Origin: Betaproteobacteria bacterium
GTDB lineage: Bacteria > Pseudomonadota > Gammaproteobacteria > Burkholderiales > SG8-41
DNA: 43,239 nucleotides
Assembly: GCA_025356695.1 (NCBI GenBank)
Contig: JANXSE010000032.1
Span: 1-43,239 of the forward strand
Direction of reading: 5' to 3'
Under the pieces are notes generated by a model. That model did not search any database. It worked only from the letters and a program-made list of their open reading frames with translations, and was not told the DNA's origin. Position 1 is the first letter of the stretch; every line of letters starts with the position of its first letter. This document shows positions 8,590 to 16,330 of the stretch, piece after piece. Both the position numbers and the translations under genes were made by a program.

Positions 8590-9702
8590 TCACGCAAAAA
8601 GTGTCAGCACGCCGGTATAACCATACAAGCGGTTGTGGGAAATTTCGCCGTTGCAGAAAAAACCGACCAGCGGCAGATCGCCGAGCCCGGCCTGTATCAG
8701 CTTCAGTTCCTCGGACTCGGGCCCGAACAGATTGGCGCCGCGGCCGAGGCATGAAAAATACAGCGCACCGCGCGGCTTCGTATAAAGGCCTTCCTGAATG
8801 CTGGCGAGCATGCGTTGCATGTCCTCCACTGCACTGGCGCTGTCACGCCGGCAGAACATCAGTTCGGTGCCTTCCTCGGCATTGTCACCGATGGCGACGA
8901 GGCCCCGTTCGCCGTCGATGCCGACCAGATTGCGCACCAGATAGTCGCCGGTATCGCTGCCCGCCACCGGGAGCCCGACGAACACCGTGCCGGCCAGGCG
9001 CTGAACGTCACGCGTGATTTTTTCGCCGACGTCCTCTTTGAGCACGTCGAGTGCAAGGCGGTCATCAAGCTTGAGGATGATATTGCGCTGGGCGTCGGTG
9101 ATTTTGTGCACGGGCCCGGCCGGCGAACAGCCCTGCGTCAGGCGTGTGGCGACGGTGATTTCGTCCGACAGCAATACGCCGGACAACCCGCCCTCGTGTG
9201 TCTTCTCGGCGATCTGCAGGTTCTCGCCGCGCGAACTGGAGAGGCCGCCCACGACAAAACCGCTATCGACCTTTGCGGCGATACCGGCGATCAGTTCCGG
9301 CACGCTGCTGTTGACCGGGTCGGCATGCACGATCGCAAAGTTGGCGGCACGCTCGCCGCAATTGAATTTGCGCACCTTGAGATCGTCGGCGGTGCGGATG
9401 CCGGAGAAGACGTGGAACGACCCCGACGCAAAATCCGCGAGCATCACCGCGATTGCCGGCTCGTCGAAATATTCGCGGCCGGTCGCGCAGACACCGATGC
9501 CGGTCGACCCCACCCAGTGCGGCACACCGGTTTTTTCGCGGAAAAAGGCCGTGATGTCGTCGGCGTGTGCGGCCAGCAGGTCGGTCAGGTAAATGAAGCC
9601 CAGCGTAGCGGGCGGCCCTCCTGACAACTGCCTGAGGCAGGACTGCGCGATCTCTCGCCAGTCTTCACCGGCGGCATGGGCATAGCGAAAAGGCGTCGAC
9701 AT
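8590..9702 (-). CDS. FIST domain (FIST_N + FIST_C) sensory protein
   Basis: A 370-residue soluble protein made entirely of the two FIST domains, proposed small-ligand sensor modules in signal transduction proteins. The N-terminal half shows LGFIYLTDLLAAHADDI and WVGSTGIGVCATGREY; the C-terminal half shows FVGLPVAGSDTGDYLVRNLVGID and ends with the family's ALYFSCLGRG...GFFCNGEI...LYGYTGVLTLF pattern. No output domain is fused to it. It is the first gene of a short minus-strand run with the DUF599 protein and a GT25 glycosyltransferase. A function for free-standing FIST proteins is not established. Confidence 0.9.
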   Translation of the reverse strand: MSTPFRYAHAAGEDWREIAQSCLRQLSGGPPATLGFIYLTDLLAAHADDITAFFREKTGVPHWVGSTGIGVCATGREYFDEPAIAVMLADFASGSFHVFSGIRTADDLKVRKFNCGERAANFAIVHADPVNSSVPELIAGIAAKVDSGFVVGGLSSSRGENLQIAEKTHEGGLSGVLLSDEITVATRLTQGCSPAGPVHKITDAQRNIILKLDDRLALDVLKEDVGEKITRDVQRLAGTVFVGLPVAGSDTGDYLVRNLVGIDGERGLVAIGDNAEEGTELMFCRRDSASAVEDMQRMLASIQEGLYTKPRGALYFSCLGRGANLFGPESEELKLIQAGLGDLPLVGFFCNGEISHNRLYGYTGVLTLFA

Positions 9703-9795
9703 GCGCCTATTATCGCAGCCCCGGCGCCGGCTGCGCTAGTTTCGCTCCGATGCAGATGGCGTGGCGCTCGCCGGCGCCGCCGGGACCCGCAACGC

Positions 9796-10098
9796 TCAGA
9801 ACTTTTCCGGCCGCAACACGCCGACTTCGGTGATGCAAACGGTCACCGCGTAGTCCTCAAAATAGCTCTGGTGGATGTGATCGGCAATTTTCCCGGCCAC
9901 CGTGTCGTCGCAGATCACCTCCATCTGGATGCTGCGATCGGCGTCCCAATCGGCACCGCGGTCACCGCGTGCGCCTCCGCCGCGCACGTCGATCACGGTA
10001 TATCCCTGGGCGCCGAGACGCTTGACGTCCGCCACCAGTTGCCGTTCGAGCGCCGCCTCGGCGATGACGACAAGCAATTTCCTTGGATGTGTTTTCAT
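9796..10098 (-). CDS. P-II-like regulator, SbtB-type
   Basis: A 100-residue protein with the P-II fold pattern: KLLVVIAEAALERQLVADVKRLGAQGYTVIDVRGGG, a T-loop region carrying ARGDRGADWDADRS, then IQMEVICDD and a C-terminal DYAVTVCITEVGVLRPEKF strand. Its place right after an SbtA-type transporter gene (9 bases) makes it an SbtB-like partner, a class that binds adenine nucleotides including cAMP and controls SbtA bicarbonate uptake in cyanobacteria. The C-terminal Cys-Gly loop of cyanobacterial SbtB is absent. It lacks the uridylylated tyrosine context of GlnB/GlnK, so nitrogen control is unlikely. Assignment to this transporter is from context and length. Confidence 0.82.
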   Translation of the reverse strand: MKTHPRKLLVVIAEAALERQLVADVKRLGAQGYTVIDVRGGGARGDRGADWDADRSIQMEVICDDTVAGKIADHIHQSYFEDYAVTVCITEVGVLRPEKF

Positions 10099-10107
10099 AG
10101 AATGAAA

Positions 10108-11043
10108 TCAGGCGTGCAGGAATCTCGCAATGGCGTGGTAGACGGGAATGCCGAACGTAATGTTAAACGGAAACGTGACGCCGAGTGCCGCCGCCAGCGA
10201 GAGGCCGGGATTCGCCTGCGGCAGCGCGATACGCACCGCTGCCGGCGCGGCGATATATGACGCACTCGCCGCCAGGGTCGCGAGCAGCGTGGTGCCACCG
10301 ACCGACAACTGCACGAGCCATCCGACCGTCGCCCCGATGGTGCCCGCCAGCAGCGGCATCAAAATGCCGAAGCAGAGCAGAAACGCCCCGGCCTTGCGCA
10401 AATCGCCGGCGCGCGCGGCAACGATCAGCCCCATTTCGAGCAGGAACAGGCACAGCGCGCCCTTGAACAAATCAAAGAAGAACGGTTTCACCGGCGCGAT
10501 CGCCGTCGGCCCTGCCAGCCAGCCGATAAGAAGGCCGCCGAGCAGCAGCACGATGCTCTTTCCGAGCAGGACCTCTCTGAGCAGCAGCGGCCAGCGCGCC
10601 TCGCGTCCACTGTCGGCCATGCGGCCAAGCAGGATGCCGACGATGATGCCGGGTGCTTCAAGCACCGCAACGAACAGCGGCATGTAAGCTTCATGCGCGA
10701 CGTTGCGTTGCGCGAGATAGGCAAGACCGACGGCGAAGGTGACCACACTCACCGAGCCGTAATGCGCAGCGATCGCGCCCGCGTTGTGGCTGTCGAATCC
10801 GCCAGCGTAGCGCAGCAGCGGAAAAGCGATCAGCGGCAGCAGCATTCCCATGCCCAGCGCCGCAGCCACCTGCACCGCGATGGGGCCCGCGGGATGGCTC
10901 GCCAATTCGACGCCACCCTTGATGCCGATGGCGAGCAGCAGGTAAATCGTCAGCGATTCATAGAGCACCCCCGGCAGCTTGAGGTCCGAGCGCAGCAACC
11001 GCGCCGCCAGTCCCAGCACGAAGAAATAGACGATCGGATCCAC
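10108..11043 (-). CDS. SbtA-type sodium-dependent bicarbonate transporter family permease
   Basis: A 311-residue membrane protein of the SbtA (formerly DUF897) family with about ten transmembrane helices. Recognisable pieces are LKLPGVLYESLTIYLLLAIGIKGG near residue 25, AHYGSVSVVTFAVGLAYL near 95, EAPGIIVGILLG, and ASYIAAPAAVRIALPQANPGLSLAAALGVTFPFNITFGIP near the end, an inverted two-repeat layout. It starts with GTG at 11043, 6 bases after the TerC gene, and is followed by its probable P-II-like regulator. Cyanobacterial SbtA takes up bicarbonate with sodium. In a heterotroph it may supply CO2/bicarbonate for carboxylases or carry another anion. Confidence 0.9.
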   Translation of the reverse strand: MDPIVYFFVLGLAARLLRSDLKLPGVLYESLTIYLLLAIGIKGGVELASHPAGPIAVQVAAALGMGMLLPLIAFPLLRYAGGFDSHNAGAIAAHYGSVSVVTFAVGLAYLAQRNVAHEAYMPLFVAVLEAPGIIVGILLGRMADSGREARWPLLLREVLLGKSIVLLLGGLLIGWLAGPTAIAPVKPFFFDLFKGALCLFLLEMGLIVAARAGDLRKAGAFLLCFGILMPLLAGTIGATVGWLVQLSVGGTTLLATLAASASYIAAPAAVRIALPQANPGLSLAAALGVTFPFNITFGIPVYHAIARFLHA

Positions 11044-11049
11044 GCCCGC

Positions 11050-12006
11050 CTACCCGCCCGCTTTCGGCCGCCACAGCAGGCTGGCGACGATGCTCGCTGC
11101 GATCATCGCCACCACCACGCCGAGGGCGAGAAAGACCGGGATTTTGTAGACATCGAGCAGCAGCATCTTCGCGCCGATGAACATCAGCACAAACGCGAGG
11201 CCGTACGACAGCAGATGAAAGCGGTCGGCCATGTCGGCGAGCACGAAATACAGCGCGCGCAAACCCATTACAGCAAAGATATTCGAGGTCATGACGATGA
11301 AAGGATCATTGGTAATTGCGAAGATCGCGGGAATGCTGTCGACCGCAAAAACAATATCGGTGACCGCGATCATTGCGATGACCACGAATAGCGGGGTGTA
11401 GACCCGGGCGCCGTCCCGCGTCACCCAGAACCGTTCGCCTTCAAACCCTGCAGTCAGCCGCAGATGCCCGCGTATCCAGCGCAATGCCGGGTTTTTTTCC
11501 AGATCCGGTTCCTTGCCGGCGAACAGCAGCATCTTGACGCCGGTGGCCAGCAAAAAAAGACCGAATACATAGATGATCCAGTGGAATTTCGCGATCAGCC
11601 AGGCGCCAATCAGGATCATGACGATACGCAGCACAATCGCGCCGAACACCCCGTAAACCAGCGTGCGCCGCTGCAACTCCGGCGGCACCGCAAAATAGGA
11701 AAACAACATCAGAAAAACAAAGATGTTATCGACCGACAGCGATTTCTCGATCAAATACCCAGTCAGAAATTGCAGCGTCTTTTCGCGAGCAATCTCGGGC
11801 CCCTGCATGCCGTTCAGATACCACCAGAGCCAGCCGGCGAACGCCAGCGCCAGAAAAATCCATAGCACCGTCCAACCCAGCGCCTCGCGCACGCTGACGC
11901 GGGTGGTGCCCCGCGCCGCGAGCACCTTGAGGTCGACCGCGGTTGCCGCGATGACCAATGCAAAAAAACCGGCCCACAACGCCGGCGTACCAATCGAGTC
12001 AGGCAA
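11050..12006 (-). CDS. TerC family membrane protein (Alx-like)
   Basis: A 318-residue integral membrane protein of the TerC family, members of which export Mn2+ or help metallate secreted proteins. It shows LTGYLIEKSLSVDNIFVFLM with the conserved acidic residue in a helix, and AVTDIVFAVDSIPAIFAITNDPFIV, the matching helix in the second half; about nine helices in all. The proposed start is TTG at 12006, overlapping the purK stop by 8 bases, with GAGGGG upstream; the sequence IGTPALWAGFFALV directly after is the normal family start. This gene sits inside the idh-pur operon and has no riboswitch of its own, unlike the second TerC gene at 16331-17590. Confidence 0.9.
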   Translation of the reverse strand: MPDSIGTPALWAGFFALVIAATAVDLKVLAARGTTRVSVREALGWTVLWIFLALAFAGWLWWYLNGMQGPEIAREKTLQFLTGYLIEKSLSVDNIFVFLMLFSYFAVPPELQRRTLVYGVFGAIVLRIVMILIGAWLIAKFHWIIYVFGLFLLATGVKMLLFAGKEPDLEKNPALRWIRGHLRLTAGFEGERFWVTRDGARVYTPLFVVIAMIAVTDIVFAVDSIPAIFAITNDPFIVMTSNIFAVMGLRALYFVLADMADRFHLLSYGLAFVLMFIGAKMLLLDVYKIPVFLALGVVVAMIAASIVASLLWRPKAGG

Positions 12007-13174
12007 TCATTTCCCCTCGCTTTTCGGCGGTTACCGTTGCGGCGCCTACGGGTGCGATCAGCGGCGGTCCGATGCGCGTGCGAAAGTCCAGCGCGCGTGT
12101 CAGCGCGCTGTCGACATCAGCGCCGCAACAAGTATAGTGCCCCATCTTGCGCCCCGGCCGCGCTTGCGCCTTGCCATAGAGCCAAAGTCTGGTGCATGGC
12201 GCCTGCAAGAGCGCCGAGAAATCCGGATCTGCACTCTGCCATAGGTCACCAAGCAGATTTACCATCACCGCCGGCGCGCTTTGCTGCGTATCACCAAGCG
12301 GCAGGCCCGCAATGATCCTCACCTGTTGCTCAAACTGCGAGGTTGCCGCCGCATCGAGCGTCCAGTGCCCGCTGTTATGCGGGCGCGGCGCCATTTCATT
12401 GGCGACGAGGCGGCCATCAGCCAGTTCGAACAGTTCCAGGCACATCACACCGTGATAGTGCAACGCCTCCGCAACCGCCACTGCCGCCTCGACCGCGGCG
12501 TGTGCCGTCTGCGCATCCACGCGCGCCGGCACGATCGACATGTCTAGAATGCCATTGACGTGCCGGTTCTCGGCCACCGCATAGGTAGCAACGTTACCGC
12601 GCGCATCGCGCGCCAGCACGACGCTCAATTCGCGCACGAGTTCAACGCGCTGCTCAAGCACGCACGCAACACCGCCCAATCGCGCAAATGCCGCAACTGC
12701 TTCGGCAGCATCGGCAACGCGCACCTGGCCGCGGCCGTCGTAACCCAGGCGCGCGGTTTTGAGGATGCCGGGAAACAGGCCGGCAGGCGCGTGCGCGATA
12801 TCGTCATCGCAGCGAATCTCGGCGTACGGCACCACGCCGGCCACCCTGGACAACAGCCTCTTCTCCGCGATGCGGTCCTGCGCAACTGCGACACTGGCTG
12901 CCGCCGGTGCCACACGGCATTTTGCCGACAGATAGTCAAGACTGGCAGCCGGCACGCCCTCGAACTCCGTGGTCACCGCGGCGCAGCGTGACGCCATGAC
13001 CGCAAGGGCGCCGGGATCGTCGTAAGCGGCGCACAGATGGTAATCGGCGCTGCGCCCGGCCGGGCTGTCGGCATCGGGATCAAGCACGATGACGCGGTAG
13101 CCAAGCGACTGCGCCGCGGTGGTAAACAGGCGACCGAGCTGACCGCCACCGAGCATGCCCAGCCAGGCGCCCAT
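11999..13174 (-). CDS. purK: 5-(carboxyamino)imidazole ribonucleotide synthase
   Basis: A 391-residue ATP-grasp enzyme of purine synthesis that uses ATP and bicarbonate to carboxylate AIR to N5-CAIR in the cytoplasm. The N-terminus GAWLGMLGGGQLGRLFTTAA is the PurK signature; further on are VTTEFEGVPAASL, KTARLGYDGRGQVRV in the ATP-grasp lid, ELSVVLARDARG, and EMAPRPHNSGHWTLDA. The ATG at 13174 lies 5 bases after the purE stop; the longer open frame upstream only shadows purE. Its need for bicarbonate is notable given the SbtA-type transporter two genes downstream. Confidence 0.95.
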   Translation of the reverse strand: MGAWLGMLGGGQLGRLFTTAAQSLGYRVIVLDPDADSPAGRSADYHLCAAYDDPGALAVMASRCAAVTTEFEGVPAASLDYLSAKCRVAPAAASVAVAQDRIAEKRLLSRVAGVVPYAEIRCDDDIAHAPAGLFPGILKTARLGYDGRGQVRVADAAEAVAAFARLGGVACVLEQRVELVRELSVVLARDARGNVATYAVAENRHVNGILDMSIVPARVDAQTAHAAVEAAVAVAEALHYHGVMCLELFELADGRLVANEMAPRPHNSGHWTLDAAATSQFEQQVRIIAGLPLGDTQQSAPAVMVNLLGDLWQSADPDFSALLQAPCTRLWLYGKAQARPGRKMGHYTCCGADVDSALTRALDFRTRIGPPLIAPVGAATVTAEKRGEMIA

Positions 13175-13179
13175 TGCAA

Positions 13180-13692
13180 TCACGATGGCAGTTCCAGTTT
13201 GGCGCCGCGTACCGCCGAGGATTGCGCGGCGCGAAAACGCGTCAGCGCGCGTTCGAGCTTGACGTCTTTGGTAGACAGCATGGCAATCGCAAACAACCCG
13301 GCGTTGGCCGCATCCGCTTCGCCGATCGCAAAGGTGGCCACCGGCACACCGCGCGGCATCTGCACGATCGACAGCAGCGAATCGATGCCCTTGAGATGCT
13401 TTGACGCCACCGGCACACCCAGCACCGGAACCGTGGTCAGCGCAGCCAGCATGCCAGGCAAATGCGCCGCGCCACCGGCACCGGCGATGATGCATTGCAG
13501 TCCGCGCCGGCGTGCCGCGCCGCCGTAGGCCCAAAGCAGATCTGGCGTGCGATGCGCCGAGACGACGCGGGCTTCAAACGCAACGCCGAACTCCTGCAAC
13601 GCGGCGGCGGCATGACGCATCGTTTCCCAATCGGACTGGCTGCCCATGGCGATGCCGACGAGCGGTTTGACCGTCCGCTGCGAACGCGCCAC
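13180..13692 (-). CDS. purE: 5-(carboxyamino)imidazole ribonucleotide mutase
   Basis: A 170-residue class I PurE, which converts N5-CAIR to CAIR in purine synthesis. Signature blocks are [19 protein letters not shown] with the active-site histidine, [12 protein letters not shown], and [13 protein letters not shown] followed by [10 protein letters not shown]. The start is a GTG placed directly after the idh stop codon. A lysine- and alanine-rich tail extends past the core. It is followed by purK, the usual partner order. Confidence 0.96.
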   Translation of the reverse strand: MARSQRTVKPLVGIAMGSQSDWETMRHAAAALQEFGVAFEARVVSAHRTPDLLWAYGGAARRRGLQCIIAGAGGAAHLPGMLAALTTVPVLGVPVASKHLKGIDSLLSIVQMPRGVPVATFAIGEADAANAGLFAIAMLSTKDVKLERALTRFRAAQSSAVRGAKLELPS

Positions 13693-15201
13693 TTATTGCC
13701 CCTGACCGAGGGAATAGCCGGCCTCGCCGTCGAAGGTATAGAGGTTTTCGACCTTGATGAAATCGAAGCCCGCCGTCGCAATTTTTCCCAGTATGGCGAC
13801 GATGCTGGCGTGATCAGTACGGTCGCGGCTGTTGCCGATCATGAAGCGACAGCGCCAATGATCGACGCAGAAGGTTTCCGGTGCGCCGTTCGGCCACACC
13901 TTGATGCCGCGGTTGGTGATCATCAGCAGGTTGAAGCCGTCAAGATCGAGTTTGTGCAGACGCGCCGCGATGGTTTCCGCGTTACCGCTGCGCACATGCA
14001 AAAATACGTCAACGCCGACAATTTCCTTTTCTGCGGCTGAACGCAATGCCGGCTGGCGCGCCGCCTGCGGCGCCGGCAGTACCATGCTGTGCCGCTTGAG
14101 CACTTTCGCGTCTTGACCAAGGCGTGCCATGACCTCGTCGGCAAAACGGGCCGTGCCCACCACGGTCTTGCCGCTATCCGCGATGTCCGGCGTGCACAGG
14201 CCATCCTCAATGGTTCTCAGCCAAGCCGAATGCGCGCGGTCGGCGGCTTCATGCTGTCCGATGTGGTGCAACATCATCACCGCCGCCAGCAGCAGGCCCG
14301 ATGGATTCGCCTTGTCCTGACCGGCAATGTCCGGTGCGCTGCCGTGGATGGCCTCGAATAACGCGCCGTGATCACCGATATTGGCGCTGCCGGCCAGCCC
14401 CACCGAACCGGTCATCTCGGCGGCAACGTCGCTCAAGATGTCGCCGTAGAGGTTTGGCAGCACGATGACGTCAAAATCCTGCGGCCGCGTAGCGAGCCTC
14501 GCCGCGCCGATATCGACGATTTTGTGGTCGGCAGCGATCTCCGGATATTCGGTCGCGATCTGCGTGAAGACCTTGTGAAACAGGCCGTCGGTCATTTTCA
14601 TGATGTTGTCTTTGGTGAAGCAGCTTACCTTGCGCCGGTCGTTGGCTTTGGCAAACTCAAACGCGTAGCGAATGATGCGTTCGCAACCCTGCCGCGAGAT
14701 CAGCTTGAGGCACTGGTAAACATCGTCGGTCTGGCGGTGTTCAATGCCTGCATAGAGGTCTTCTTCGTTTTCCCGCACGATGACGACATCCATCGCCGGA
14801 TGCAGCGTCGGCACATAGGGGCTGTAGGCAATGCAGGGCCTGACATTGGCGTAGAGCCCGAGCGTTTTGCGCAGCGTAACGTTGAGGCTTTTGTAGCCGC
14901 CCCCCTGCGGCGTGGTGATCGGCCCCTTCAGCAGCACGCGACGTTCGCGCAATGCCGCCCATGCAGCCGGGTCGATGCCGGAACTCACGCCATGGCGGTA
15001 GACCTTCTCGCCGACTTCGATGTTGCACACATCGAGGCGTGCGCCGGCCGCCTCAACGATCCGCAGAACCGCCGACATGATTTCGGGTCCGATGCCGTCG
15101 CCAGGCGCAGCGACGATGGGCACACGCGCCTGCACGGCTGAATCGACCACGGTAGCGACGGCATGACGGCTGCGGCGGGCGGATTTTACGGTGGTGAGCA
15201 T
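13693..15201 (-). CDS. isocitrate dehydrogenase, Thermus/Rickettsia-type with C-terminal extension
   Basis: A 502-residue beta-decarboxylating dehydrogenase of the TCA cycle. APGDGIGPE opens the domain; substrate residues are seen in KSLNVTLRK (Ser105, Asn107, Arg111) and NVRP (Arg121), and metal-binding aspartates in PNLYGDILSDVAAE. About 140 residues follow the core, as in Thermus-type enzymes. The coenzyme loop reads HGSAPDIAGQD; Asp291-Ile292 replace the Lys-Tyr pair that binds the NADP 2'-phosphate in E. coli Icd, so NAD+ is the more likely coenzyme, an inference. The ATG at 15201 has AGGAGA upstream; an in-frame ATG 78 bases earlier adds unmatched residues. It leads the operon with purE, purK, terC, sbtA and sbtB. 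Confidence 0.9.
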   Translation of the reverse strand: MLTTVKSARRSRHAVATVVDSAVQARVPIVAAPGDGIGPEIMSAVLRIVEAAGARLDVCNIEVGEKVYRHGVSSGIDPAAWAALRERRVLLKGPITTPQGGGYKSLNVTLRKTLGLYANVRPCIAYSPYVPTLHPAMDVVIVRENEEDLYAGIEHRQTDDVYQCLKLISRQGCERIIRYAFEFAKANDRRKVSCFTKDNIMKMTDGLFHKVFTQIATEYPEIAADHKIVDIGAARLATRPQDFDVIVLPNLYGDILSDVAAEMTGSVGLAGSANIGDHGALFEAIHGSAPDIAGQDKANPSGLLLAAVMMLHHIGQHEAADRAHSAWLRTIEDGLCTPDIADSGKTVVGTARFADEVMARLGQDAKVLKRHSMVLPAPQAARQPALRSAAEKEIVGVDVFLHVRSGNAETIAARLHKLDLDGFNLLMITNRGIKVWPNGAPETFCVDHWRCRFMIGNSRDRTDHASIVAILGKIATAGFDFIKVENLYTFDGEAGYSLGQGQ

Positions 15202-15279
15202 AAGGTTCTCCTGGTCTGGTTGATCGGGGCCGGCAGCGCCATCCCGCAACGCAGGCGAACGATAGCGATTTTCATTCAT

Positions 15280-15310
15280 TGATAAAAATGATATATTTTT
15301 ATTATTATCA
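15280..15310. promoter_or_regulatory. AT-rich dyad, candidate LysR operator for idh operon and lysR
   Basis: In an otherwise GC-rich region this stretch is almost pure A/T. It begins TGATAAAAATGATATATTTT and ends ATTATTATCA, giving an outer TGATAA/TTATCA dyad and an inner ATAAAAAT/ATTTTTAT dyad. It lies 79 bases before the idh start and 28 bases before the lysR start, so a LysR protein bound here could control both. The T-N11-A core typical of LysR sites can be placed several ways, so the exact box is not fixed. Confidence 0.6.
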
Positions 15311-15337
15311 TTAATTTTTTACTATGATCAGACTGCC

Positions 15338-16294
15338 ATGAAAACCGCCGTGCATTTCACCTGGAACCAGTTGCGCATCTTCGATGCGGTCGCCCGCCTC
15401 TCCAGCCACACCCGCGCCGCGGTCGAGTTGCACGTCGTGCAGCCGACCATTTCCGCGCAGATCAAGCAGCTCTCAACGGCCGTCGGCATGCCGCTCTTCG
15501 AGCAGATCGGGAAAAAAATATTTCTGACGCCGGCAGGCCGTGAACTGCACGCCACCTGCGCAGAGCTGTTCGATTGCTGGTCGCGATTTGAAATGAAAGT
15601 GGCCGATATCAAGGGCGTCAAAACCGGCACCCTGCGCGTGGCCATCGTTACCACCGCCAAATACTTCATTCCGCGCCTGCTCGGCCCCTTCTGCAGGCTC
15701 TACCCGGGGATTGACGTCGCGCTCGAGGTCGTCAACCGCGACCAGGTGATCGAACGGCTCGCCGCCAATCGAGATGATCTCTACATCATGGGCGTGCCCC
15801 CCGAGAATCTGCCGACTGAGCGCCACCCGTTTCTGGAAAATCCACTCGTGGTGATCGCGCCGCGCGATCACGCGCTGGCAGGCAAGCGAAACCTTGAACT
15901 CAACCGCCTCGCCGGGGAACCATTCATCGCCCGCGAACCGGGTTCCGGCACGCGCATCGCGGCGGAAAAATTTCTCTCATCCCACCGCATCAAGCCCCGC
16001 AATCGCATGCAACTCGGCAACAATGAAGCAGTCAAGTGGACGGTCGCCGCGGGTCTTGGCATTGCCGTGATTTCACGCCATGCCCTGATGCTCGAACCCA
16101 TGCACGATCAACTCGCCATCCTCGACGTGCAGGGTTTTCCTATTCGACGCTCGTGGTACGTGGTCTACCCGGCGGGCAAACGCCTGTCGGTGGTCGCGCA
16201 GACGTTCTTCGAGTACCTCAAGCAGGAGGCCTTTACCATTCAGGAAGAGTTGTCCGGACCGCCGCCGCGCGCGGGCAAAAAAAAGCCGCGGTGA
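15338..16294 (+). CDS. LysR family transcriptional regulator (CbbR-like)
   Basis: A 318-residue LysR regulator. Residues 8-66 form the winged helix-turn-helix (TWNQLRIFDAVARLSSHTRAA then VVQPTISAQIKQL), followed by the linker helix and an effector-binding domain from about residue 95 (GTLRVAIVTTAKYFIPRLLGPF, LNRLAGEPFIAREPGSGTR, GLGIAVISRHAL). The pattern is closest to the CbbR/CysB-like branch often tied to carbon metabolism. It is divergent from the idh-pur-terC-sbtAB operon across an AT-rich dyad, so that operon is its probable target. Its last codons are overlapped by a terminator used by the opposite strand. The co-inducer is unknown. Confidence 0.92.
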   Translation: MKTAVHFTWNQLRIFDAVARLSSHTRAAVELHVVQPTISAQIKQLSTAVGMPLFEQIGKKIFLTPAGRELHATCAELFDCWSRFEMKVADIKGVKTGTLRVAIVTTAKYFIPRLLGPFCRLYPGIDVALEVVNRDQVIERLAANRDDLYIMGVPPENLPTERHPFLENPLVVIAPRDHALAGKRNLELNRLAGEPFIAREPGSGTRIAAEKFLSSHRIKPRNRMQLGNNEAVKWTVAAGLGIAVISRHALMLEPMHDQLAILDVQGFPIRRSWYVVYPAGKRLSVVAQTFFEYLKQEAFTIQEELSGPPPRAGKKKPR

Positions 16295-16312
16295 CCTTGC
16301 GGTTGCCGCGGC
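16277..16312 (-). terminator. Rho-independent terminator for the terC-uspA gene
   Basis: Read on the minus strand, GCCGCGG is followed by a 14-base loop, then CCGCGGC and eight T residues. The stem is a perfect 7 bp and entirely G/C. It lies 19 bases past the stop of the TerC-UspA gene and overlaps the last codons of the convergent lysR gene, whose terminal lysine codons supply the T-tract on the other strand. Confidence 0.85.
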
Positions 16313-16330
16313 CTTCGATACGTTTGCGGG

